Of a stretch of 64,000 bases of DNA, positions 44,001-56,000 are shown one piece after another. The translations under genes were made by a program, and so were the position numbers. The notes under the pieces were generated by a model. That model worked only from the letters and a program-made list of their open reading frames with translations. It was not told the DNA's origin and did not search any database. Within the stretch, counting starts at the first letter, position 1, and every line of letters begins with the position of its first letter. The stretch lies in NCBI GenBank assembly GCA_943736015.1, contig OX031065.1, positions 39,818,427-39,882,426 on the forward strand, read 5' to 3'. Source of the stretch: Tridacna crocea. Lineage: Eukaryota > Mollusca > Bivalvia > Cardiida > Cardiidae.

Positions 44001-47000
44001 TTACTTGGTTCTTCAGTCTTTAATTGCTGCCTATTTTCTTAATCATGATTTAACTCCTTGACCATAATGAATCATACTTTTAGGACTTTCTAAGGTTGAA
44101 GGCTTTTTAGTTTATTTTAGAGTCTACCTGTTGTTTTTCCACAATATTAACAGTCATATTAATATGTAATCTGTAAAAAGTCAGGTAAAAATGCAATGAT
44201 TAATTGACCCCTTTTGACACAATTTCAAGTTAAAAAGAATCTTATGAGTATAAGCATTTTGCAAACTTTGTGGAAAAAGGAGGAAATGCTGGAAACCAGC
44301 ATTTTCTCCTTTTCCTACAATGTTTTCTATCCTTCAAAAGGATGAATGTCTTCTTTGGGGGCCACTGTAATTTTGTTATGTGGTAAAATGTTCTATTTGG
44401 GTAAGTTTAAATTTTTGTCATTCAGAAAAGATAAGAAGAAAGCATGCATGTTAGAATGAATAACTGTTGTTGTGAAATAAGTAAAATGTTATTGATACAG
44501 TAAAAAAACTTTTTTTTCCTTTACTTTACTAAAACAGGTTTAGTTGGACAGGTTTCTTATTCCAATTTTAGTTTTCCAGTGTGCTGAGACATTTATAGAA
44601 AAGTCTGCAAATCGGCTTGCTGTCACCTTTGAAGAAGACTGTTTGCGTTATGTTGGTGTCGAATGCAACTTCAACTGTCCTCAATATTATGCTCCCATAA
44701 GTAATGAGAATGATGAACAAAAGTTAAAATGTACAAACAGTGGCTGGGATAGACAGAATGACACACTATGCAGAGGTAGTGCAATGTGTTTTTATATAAC
44801 TTTTTGTAGTATACAGGTCTATCCCACAGATAGATTTAATCAAAGCGTTGAAAATGCTGAAGTGGTATTTGTCAAGGAAATCCATGTGTGGAATTAATAG
44901 TTTGAAAGAAACAGAGACATATTGTTCAGATATTGGCTAAAAGTCAACCCACTAAGCAAATGAATACCTTTTTTGAAGGGAGAGTATTCATTACAAAGTT
45001 TGGTTTATTTTTGTATAAGTGGTCTCCTTTTGATTATGAGTAAGAAACAGGAGTAACGGCCCTTGACAGTGGGATGTATGACGGATAGAGAGAAAAATCC
45101 TGTTGATATATCGAACAAAATTAAGTTTGTTCCTGAAAACTATAATTATGAAATATCTCTAGCATTTCACATTCAATTTCCAACATTACAATCAATAGAC
45201 GGTAAGCAATATTTCCATTTTATCGTAAGTGGCGCACCAGCAGTATCACATGACACCGGACAATCAAAGCATTATTTAAGTAACAAATGCCGTATGTCCC
45301 GTTCGCAAATCCTTTAAATTTGGACAAATTCATAACTGAAAAGAAAATGACATAGCAAGAAATCTATGGAAATCAATTCTAACACAATTTAAACATATTT
45401 CATGATATTGCCTTTGAAAAAGAAAATCACAAACAGACAAAACATGCATTTGATAAAATCGTATTTAAATAAAGAGCATGTAGAGACTAAGAACGGACTA
45501 AGCCTCTGAAACCTTTATAAAATTCATAATCCTGATCATTAATGATAACCAAAGGGGTAAATTAATATGAAGTAAAAAATAAGAAGAGTCAATTTAATGT
45601 GACACGTGTGTGCTAATCTGTAAGAAGCAAGTACATTACAGCTGTTCTAAAGGTCACCCACTCTGCAGTGAGATACCGAGATCAAAGGAACACCGATTTA
45701 ACCCTTTACCCAATTTTTTTTTTGGTAAGATTTCATTAGATACATATTTTTTATACTCAAAATGAAGCTTAAATTAAGTTATGGAAGGTCTGAATTTTGA
45801 TCTGAAGCCACGTTTCTTTTGTTCATGATCGATAACATAAGTTATTCGTCAATAGGTACATGCCTGAAAGTGCAACAAGGATGTTTGATAATAGTACATG
45901 TACTTTAAAAGCACTAAATGGACTGTGCGGTAAAAAAGCCAGAGGTAAAAAAGCCATAGGTAAAAAGGCCATAGGTAAAAAGGCCATAGGTAAAAAAGCC
46001 AGAAGTAAAACGGTAAAAAGGCCATAGGTAATAAGGCCATAGGTAAAAAGCCAGAGCTAATTTAATATATATGGTTTATTAAGAAAAAAAGAGCTAATTA
46101 AGTATATGATGTAGAAAAAGATTTTTGTTTCAGAAAATCTTTAGAAGTATTTTGGGAAAAGGAGAAGCCAATTTTTCCTTTTCACACAATGTTTTATATC
46201 CTATCTTGATGTGTTGTATGCAGATTACTTCAATGTGTAAGAGTCTGAAATTAGTTGTTTGATAAGGGGAGCTTCTCCAGTCTTCAGCTACTGATTTTTG
46301 AAAACCTTTAAGGAAAAGGAGAAACTGCCAACAACAAACAAATTTTCCTTTTCACACATTTCCCTGTATATTGATGTGTTGTATACAGATATTTTCAATA
46401 TTTAACCCTTTACCAAATTCCCAAAAAACGCAATTTAAGACGGGCCTCCTTCTACTTTTCTTGCTCATAGCAGACAATTTCTCCTTTTCCAACAATGTTT
46501 TATATCCTATCTTGATGTGTTTTATGCATGCTCTTTCAATATGATAGAGTCTAAAATTAGTTGTTTGATAAGTGAAACTGGTCATACTTAACGCTTTTAC
46601 AGTTGCAGGTGATGACTTTAGAAAACATTTCGGGAAAAAGGAGAAACTGCTCAAAGGAAGCAATTTCCCACAATGTTTGCAATCATTGCATACCATTATC
46701 TTATACTTCAAAGTTTCCATGGAACAAACTTTCAATACAAAAAACAAACTATTACAAACATGTGCAAACTGTCATTTCACAAGTTTTAATCATAATCATG
46801 TGATTGGTCAATAACAGTTTGAAATAATACTGTTAAATTATGTAATAGGGCATTTCCTGCACCTATTATTGGTTTCAATTAATTTATCAACAAGTACTTG
46901 TAGAAAAATAAATAAATATAATTTCTATTAAATACGTAAATATGTATTGTATTGTATTGTAGTGTAAATACAAATTATCTTGTTACCTATCCTTTTTTAT

Positions 47001-50000
47001 AATATAAATTCAATCTTTATTTAGATACCACATTATGCTGTACATAGAATATGGTGAATTCTTTTAATTTACACAATAAATGTAAAAAATTATGCACAAA
47101 TATAAATGTTAAAATTAATGCACAAATCATCATAAATCATTTTTATTAATTATTTATATCTATTAATATTATATTCAAAATATTTGGTATGTTCTTAATA
47201 AATCATATATACATGTACATGTACTAAATTAGCTCTGGCTTTTTACCTATGGCCTTATTACCTATGGCCTTTTTACCGTTTTACTTCTGGCTTTTTTACC
47301 TATGGCCTTTTTACCTCTGGCCTTTTTTACCTATATTCGGACTGTCCCTGTCTTTCTGAAGACACTAAACAGCTAAACAACCTTTTACCAAAGTATTTCG
47401 AGCGACCCGTGTAAAAAAGGGACAGACGTGCTGATTTGTCCCATTGTCTGTTATTTGTCTCACTTTCTCAACCTTAACACATCCCCCCCACACACACTTC
47501 CAAAAAAATGAAAACTGAAAGTACTCAATATGTAGTTCATAAACATTTGTGAAAAAAAAACGAATTTTCAAAGTGTGAGCGAAAATATTTGAGGAAAAAA
47601 GGAAGGGCTTGCAACATGCATTTCCTCCTGTTTCAACAATAGTTTTTTTTTTTTTCCACGTTTATTCAATCGTCTCCATATGCTAAGTATCTGGACGAGT
47701 CCAAAGTGTTGTCGTCGGGTGAAAACATTCGCAGTAACTACTTAAAACCCTATGCCACATAACCCAAGTTTTTTACGACCCTTAGAAATATATATTATTT
47801 TTAAAAATGTTGTTGAAAAGGGTTAAAGTTCTAGTAACCAACCTTTTCTCCTTTTCCCTTGCTATCCTTCCTAAAGAAAATTTCATTTTTTAAGCCACAT
47901 TCAAATTGTTATCTGCAAAGACTTCCAATTTGGGCAAGTCTCAAATTTTTGTTTTGTAAAGAGTTGGTGAAAGATTCAGTGTTATAAAAAATGGGGTGTG
48001 GGGGGATAACATCAATATACCTGCAATAGACCTTTCCTAATTTTATGTCTGATTATTCAACCAATGTTTGCGTAATTCTGTAGCTAAGTTTGTAACGTAC
48101 AGGCTCAAAGTCCAGGAATCTGTGGTTTGATTTATTTAACTATTAATGTGATAATTTTTCCAAAAAATCGTTCCAGTATCTGCTAAAAGACAGAGACAGT
48201 CTACTAAGAAAAAAAACTGGGACATCAAATATTTTGAATTTATAGCAAAAATCTTAACTTTGAAATAACATTTTTTAAAAATCTGCACAGTTGCATGTTT
48301 GCCATGTTCCTGTTTGAACTACCTTATAAGTTGACACTATCGTAATAACAAAGTTTAATTCAAATTTCAAACCTTCCATTTCCTCTAGAAGAAAAGATGT
48401 TACAGATTCATTTTCAGGAAGCGAATACATGCTATACTTATTTTCATTGAAAAGCTAGTTAAGGGTTAGCTGGGTGTACGTTTGATCTCAGTGTTTCACC
48501 GTCAAAGTGGATGGTCTATTTGAAAAGCTGTTGTGTTCTTTTTAGGCACCGACTAGTTAATACACACGTGTCATAATTAAGTGTTTATCCCGTTTAGTCT
48601 TACGTTGATCACTTGTAAAGGTTTGGAATTGTTAAAAGCTGTGACGGAGGGTAAGTCTGTTCTAATTCCTGGTGCCAAAAGATGCATTTTTCTGCCTGAA
48701 CATTTTTTTTTAAAATGCATTATGTAACCTTGGTTAACAGGTCCAACTTTAAACGGTATATTTGCACTAATTTCTTTAGGAATGGAGGGGGGTATTTGTT
48801 TAATTTAAGTTAAACCTTATCTTACTAAATATATTAAATGCCGATAGTAAAACCTCAAAAGTTATTTCAAAGGAATATCTCGAGGAAAAATATCTCCGTA
48901 TCGGATAGTGTAGATCTAGGATCAGACTGCACGTTCTTCCTGGTGTGATCTGAATCTATATTGTCTGCAAAAGGTCATTGAGTCGCACCTGGTAGCCAAA
49001 GGGTTAATGCAGTCTGCATACAAAAAGCTCTATCAACACGCCCGGCAGGAGACAGTGCTTATAAATGATACCGCTTTACTCTCTGAAGTCTATCGAAAAA
49101 TTGATAAAACAACAGTACTTTTTTGTGCGTGTCTTCGAAAAAGATAATTGATGAAACTAACGCCACGGCCGTTTTAGGTTGTTTATTTATCATGTTTAGT
49201 GTGTAATCCATTTAAAAAATATGACACTTTCACTATTCGGGTATATACAGGATTGGGAAAAATTGTCGGGTGGAAAGGGAAGTAACTCGTGGTGACGCGT
49301 CAGTAACGGTATTTGGCAAATGGTCTATTACCTCGATCTATAAATATTCATGAGCAATCAAATGGAGTAGGGTGCAATCATAGGACCAGCAAGCCATGGA
49401 ACGAATTGGTTTTGGAACGAAAAAGCCCAATGTCAGTTGGCAAATTTGTATCATTTCGAGAGAAGCTAGTTTCAATCAAAAATAAGTATCTCAACGATCG
49501 ATAGCCTCGCCCACTGTATTTTAATATGCCATTTCAAATTACATATTTGAGTGACACCGTAAAAGTCATTTGCCTGAGAAAAAATGAGTTTAACTTGGTT
49601 TATTTCCTTCGGTTTTGCACAAAATGGTTGAACTAAAACTCTACAAAGTTTGGGTACGCTGTCTCGGTATAGACTCGGTATGGACTCTAAAGAGTTTGGG
49701 TGCGCTATGACAAAATGGATACGCTGGCATATATAGAAATATGAATCATATGGAAGATCTGCAAATCAAGATTTAAATTGAAATGTCGTCCTAGATAGCT
49801 GCAAATTATGAAGAAAATGGCAATATTCATGTATTTAAATTGAACTACTTTATGCCAAGTTTTATATTCTTGCCGCTTAAAGCCCGGGACCTTTCGGAGG
49901 TTGATTAATTTATCAGTGTCATTGACGACCGACTTTTTTTTAAAAGGGCTGAGTTATTACACTTGAAATTATGTTTTTCAGCCCGTCTGGCTTTTTTTGC

Positions 50001-53000
50001 GATAAAAGAGCATATAATCATGGCTTTGTCTGTTTGTATGTGGTTAGGACAGAGAATGTAGTAATGATATTCCAAAGCGTTTGAAGCATTTTCAAGCTAC
50101 AAACATCCGGGATATTCCGGCAAAATTTAAGCCGGAACTACTTGAACTCAATCTCTTTCTACTGCTGTGTACCGAAACGCGATGGAGTTTTAGATTCATG
50201 GTACAAAATAAGATACATGGTTATCAAAATTCAATCTTGAACTCATTGTGGTATTGTCTTCGACAAATACCACAAATATACAGCTTCTGTTTGTACATGT
50301 CCAGAGGGGGACACCTATATTGTCTTGCTATAGAGCTACCTCTAGCTTTTGTGGTGACATGGTAGAGCATCTCCCTTGGGAAGTAGAGGTCCTGAAACTA
50401 ATCCCTGTCTTGGGGGGCTATTTGTCAGAATTCTTGCATTGAAGCCCAACTTAGTGGAACCCACTTACTTAAGAAGTTGAGTAACAGTACTTGAAGGATT
50501 CTTAGATGAATTTTCATATGGCTGAGGAGTAGGTAGTATACTTGTCTGTCCCATAGATAGATTGTAAATGTGTAACTTTTGTTTGTTTAACCCTTTACCA
50601 AACAATCCCTGGTTTTTATTTTACGTCCCTAAGATAGAGGCCTTTTGAAAACATTGTGGGAAAAGGAGACAACTCTGGTAACCAGTATTTTCTCCTTTTC
50701 CTGCTATGTTTTCTACCCTGCAAAACAGATTTCAGTTGTGTTATATTTAATTTGTTGTCTGCAAGTGTTATGAACTTGGACCAGTCTGAAATTTTGTCAT
50801 TTGTAAGGAGTTAAAGGGATACATACAATGTAGCTAGCTTTTGTAGTGAGGTGGTAGAGCATTTGGCTTGGGACGCAAAGGTCCTGTGTTCAATCCCTGC
50901 CTTGAGAGGCTCTTTGTCAAAACTGCTTCATGTTTAGCATACAACAGACCTGGGAACTGGTTCAGATTGAAAGCATTTGCGTACTACAAATTCAAAGTCA
51001 AATGAAGGGACTTGTATGTATGTAAGGGTAGAAAGCATTGTAGGGAAAGGAGACCAGTTTTTAGCTCACCTGAGCACGAAGTGCTCATGGTGAGCTATTG
51101 TGATCGTGCTGTGTCCGGCGTCCGTCGTCCGTCGTCCGTCGTGCGTCGTGCGTCGTGCGGCGTGCGTCGTGCGTCGTGCGTCGTGCGTCGTCCGTCGTCA
51201 ACTTTTTACCTTGTGTACGCTCTAGAGGCCACAGTTTTAGTCGGATACTCATGAAAATTGGTCAGGATGTTTGTCTCGATGAATTCTCGGACGAGTTCGA
51301 AAATGGGTCATGTGGGGTCAAAAACTAGGTCACTAGGTCAAATATTAGAAAAACCTTGTGTACGCTCTAGAGGCCACATTTTGAGTCGGATACTCATGAA
51401 AGTTGGTCAGGATGTTTGTCTCGATGATATCTCGGACGAGTTTGAAAATGGGTCACGTGGGGTCAAAAACTAGGTCACCAGGTCAAATCTTAGAAAAACC
51501 TTGTGTACGCTCTAGAGGCCACATTTTCAGTCGGATACTCATGAAAGTTGGTCAGGATGTTTGTCTGGATGATATCTCGGACGAGTTCGAAAATGGGTCA
51601 CGTGGGGTCAAAAACTAGGTCACCAGGTCAAATCTTAGAAAAACCTTTTGTACGCTCTAGAGGCCACATTTTCAGTCGGATACTCATGAAAGTTGGTCAG
51701 GATGTTTGTCTGGATGATATCTCGGACGAGTTCGAAAATGGGTCACGTGGGGTCAAAAACTAGGTCACCAGGTCAAATCTTAGAAAAACCTTTTGTACGC
51801 TCTAGAGGCCACATTTTCAGTCGGATACTCATGCAAGTTGGTCAGGATGTTTGTCTGGATGATATCTCGGACGAGGTCGAAAATGGGTCACGTGGGGTCA
51901 AAAACTAGGTCACCAGGTCAAATCTTAGAAAAACCTTTTGTACGCTCTAGAGGCCACATTTTCAGTCGGATACTCATGAAAGTTGGTCAGGATGTTTGTC
52001 TGGATGATATCTCGGACGAGGTCGAAAATGGGTCACGTGGGGTCAAAAACTAGGTCACCAGGTCAAATCTTAGAAAAACCTTTTGTACGCTCTAGAGGCC
52101 ACATTTTCAGTCGGATACTCATGCAAGTTGGTCAGGATGTTTGTCTTGATGATATCTCGGACGAGTTTGAAAATGGGTCACGTGGGGTCAAAAACTAGGT
52201 CACTAGGTCAAATCTTAGAAAAACCTTTTGTACGCTCTAGAGGCCACATTTCCAGATGGATACTCATGAAAGTTGGTCAGGATGTTTGTCTGGATGATAT
52301 CTCGGACGAGTTCGAAAATGGGTCACGTGGGGTCAAAAACTAGGTCACTAGGTCAAATCTTAGAAAAACCTTTTGTACGCTCTAGAGGCCACATTTTCAG
52401 TTGGATACTCATGAAAGTTGGTCAGGATATTTGTCTGGATGATATCTCGGACAAGATCGAAAATGGGTCATGTGGGGTCAAAAACTAGGTCACTAGGTCA
52501 AATCTTAGAAAAACCTTTTGTAGGCTCTAAAGGCCACATTTTCAGTCCGAAACTCTTGTAAGTTGGTCAGAATGTTTGTCTTGATGATATCTCAGACAGG
52601 TTTGAAAATGGGTCATTGGGGGTTAAAAACTAGGTCACCAGGTCAAATCTTAGAAAAACCTTGTATATGCTCTGGATGCCACATTTTCAGTCCAACACTC
52701 TTGAAAATTAGTCAGAATGTTTGCCTTTATAATATCTTGGATGAGTTTGAAAATGGGTCATGTTGGGTCAAAAACTGGGTCAATAGGTCAAATGTTATAA
52801 ACACCTTTTGTATGCTCTGGAGGACACATTTTCAGTCTGATACTCCTAAAACTTGTTCATTATATTTGTCCTGGTGATACCTTGAATGAGATTGAAAATG
52901 GGTCATGTGGAGTCAAAAACTAGGTCAATGGGTCAAATATTAGAAAAACCTTGTGTACACTCTAGAGGCTACATTTTCTGCCTGATATTCTTCAGACTTG

Positions 53001-56000
53001 GTCAGAATGTTTGTTTTGGTGATGTCTCAAAAGAGTTTGATAATGGGTAATTGTCGGGTCCAAAACTAGGTCACTTGATGAAATCTTAGAAAAACCTTTT
53101 GTACACTGTAGAGGCCACATTTTCAGTCCAATACTCATGAAACTTGGCCAGAATGTTTGTCTTATTGATATCTCAAAAGTGTTTGATGATGGGTAATGTC
53201 TGATAAAAAACTAGGTCACTGGGAAACTAGATGGTGCATGTTTGGTCAATAAACTCAGGTGAGCGATTTCAGGGCCATCATGGCCCTCTTGTTTTCTCTT
53301 TTATTCACAACTTTTCCAAATGGGTTTTTTTGTCAAGGTTGTTACAATGGAATTGTTTGGTAAAGGGTTAACTCTAGAAAACATTATGGGAAAAGGAGAA
53401 GATGCTGGTTACCAGCATTTTCTCCTTTTCCAACAATGTTTTCAAAAGGTTTCTTTCACAGGGTCATCAAAAGTCGGGATTGTGTGGTTTAGGGTTAAAC
53501 CTTGTTGAGTGAACTACAATTCTTTTGAGAGTGTGTAGATCAAGATCATGCGGCACAAAAGTTGCAGGTTGTTCTTGAATCCCTATTGTCTACCACTTTG
53601 TGAGATATTCCGACTATTTGAAACAACTTTAAAAATAGGCTATCTTGATTTTAATGTGACACTGAAGTCACCTTATTCCTTAGGTTGTTCCTGTAAAGTT
53701 TAGTTTAGACCTATTATCAACACACAAAGATAACACATTCGGAAATAAAAATACCACTTTTCAGCATTAGATAAAAATGTTGTTGGAAAGGATGCAGTAG
53801 TTCTTTATATATCCCCTTATTGGCTGATTGTAAACTTTTTACCACACAGCATAATTTTAGACAGCTTGAAATTGAAAGTGAATGCAGATGGCAGCTTAAC
53901 CCTTTCCCAAACAATCCCTGGTTTTTACGGCTCAGGAATCAAAGCCTTTTGGAAACATTGTGGAAAAAGGAGAAAATGCTGGTAACCAGCATTTTCTCCT
54001 TTTCCCACAATGTTTTCTACCCAACAATATAGAAAAATAATTTTTTTAGCGACTGTTAATTTGTCATTTGCAAAATGCTTTCAATTTGGTCTGGTCCAAA
54101 GTTTGCTGTTTGGGAAAGGGTTAAATGTTACTCATATGAAAGTTCTTGTTTCTGAAAGAGTTTAAAACATTCTGGGGAAAAGGAGAAATTGCTTGGTACC
54201 AGAATTTTCCCCATTTCCCACATTGTTTCAGAGCCATTGAAGCTAAGCAATTTGTGGTAAAGGGTTAAATAAATAAGTATTTAGAACCTAAAACTGATTC
54301 AAATGACTGTAATTTGTTTCCATAACTTAGAGGTACATTGCCCACACACAACACAGCATGGAAGAATTGCCACAAACTGCACCTACAGACTTTCGGATTC
54401 ATGCATGTTCTCATGTAATAAAGGATATTATCAGAATCCTTTTGTGAAGAGCCTGACATGTCAATCTGATAGAACTTGGCACTCTGCTGGGGAGAAACCT
54501 TGTTTAGGTGAGGAAACAATTAAAGCTATTCATCAAATCTTGTAAACTCAATACTTTACATCTGAGGGATTGAAACTTTGTGTCCTGGTCCTGGTCATAA
54601 ACCATTCTTGAGGACATTCTCAGTCTTATTCATGATTATTTTCTAAGTTTGAAAGTAACACAACTTTTTATCGGCTAAACCAGAATGGTTTAGCCAAACA
54701 GAAGTTGTGTAACTTTCTACATCTACAACTAGACCAAGAATATTCTTTACCATTTACCACATGATTCCGTCTTTTAACTACCACAATGTTTTCTATAGGC
54801 TTCTTTCTCAAGGTCGTTAAAAGTTGGCATTTTGTGATAAAGAGCTAACTTTGGTTTTCATGACTATGAGATAGAAGCTTTTTGAAAACTTTGTGGGAAA
54901 AGGAGAAAATGCTGGTTAGCAGCATTTTCTACTTTTCCCGCAATGTTTTCTACCTTTCCCAAAACAAATTTTAAATTTTTGAGTCACATTAATTTTGTCA
55001 TCTACAAGTGCTTTGAATTTGGACCCGAGTAAAATTTTGTCATTTGGTAAAGAGTTAAGAGTTAACCCTTTCCCAGACAAGCCCTTGTTTTTACCTGTCT
55101 GCAGTACGTGTCTTTTAAAAACACTGTGTGAAAAGGAGAAATTGCTTGTAACAAGCAATTTCTCCTTTTCCCACAGTGTTTTCTACCCATTTGGAGAACT
55201 TTCCACCATTTTTATCAAATTTGAAATTGTGGTCTGCAAACTGTTTTAGTTTGGAAGAGTCTAAAATTTGTCGTTTGGGAAAGGGTTAATGCATGACAGA
55301 GATATAATAAATGCCTTTTTGCCCAAGTTTAGCTAATTTATTTATATTTCAGATGTGTACTGTCCCACCACTATCTCATACGGCAAAATAAGTGATCAAT
55401 GTGATAGACAAGTGACGTCAACATGCAGTTATGAGTGTGACACTAACTATAAGAAAAACACAAATGTAATGTCTATTCACTGTCAGGAGCAAGGATATTG
55501 GAATCAAACCAACAACCTATGCCAAGGTTAGAAAAACTTAAGCTTGTACCCGAGTGAGAAGTAGTGATACTTTTGGATATAGCAATAATAAACAGGGAGT
55601 AGATGTGTGGTGTCTTGGATTTGGGAAAGGTTATTGTTCATGGGGTAGGAATTTTATTGTTAAGTTCATAGGGGTATCACATGCATTTGCTCTCTAGGAC
55701 AATTGCCATCTGGACATACACTACCTGGACATGTGTACAAATGCTCACCCACAATAGTATACAACTTGGGGCATTTGCCCACCCACCCTTTTGTCTTACT
55801 TTTCACATATTTATACCCCCACAAAACAATGTTTTTGTTACAGCCCTGCAAAATAATATGTTTATATTTTTACTTCTCAAACATAACAAAGTCAAGTTGT
55901 GACATGCAAATTTCAAGTGTCCCCCTTGTTGAGGAATTATCTCCCCTTGGACTTAAACATTTTTTTATTTCAGGGTGTTACTCATCTCTTAACTCTTTAC

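Noticed and set aside
44573..44580. Alternative acceptor ttttccag for sushi module 1
   Set aside because: Using it would put a TGA two codons into the exon in the required phase; the upstream AG at 44570-44571 keeps the frame open.
45063..45317. Possible extra exon in the 9.5-kb intron
   Set aside because: There is a good donor near 45201 but no phase-compatible acceptor, no cysteine pattern of a sushi module, and the flanking sushi exons already join in phase.
45849..46040. Minus-strand frame with repeated FYLWPFYLW
   Set aside because: Translation of the minisatellite arm of the foldback element.
50830..50940. tRNA gene
   Set aside because: A and B boxes are recognisable but acceptor and anticodon stems do not pair; it fits a SINE better.
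51118..51200. CRISPR-like array
   Set aside because: The short direct repeats are contiguous heptamers without spacers, in a eukaryotic mobile element head.
51258..52877. A series of near-identical 71-86-residue open frames
   Set aside because: They recur every 145 bp and are simply the tandem satellite unit read in one frame; no start context or domain.
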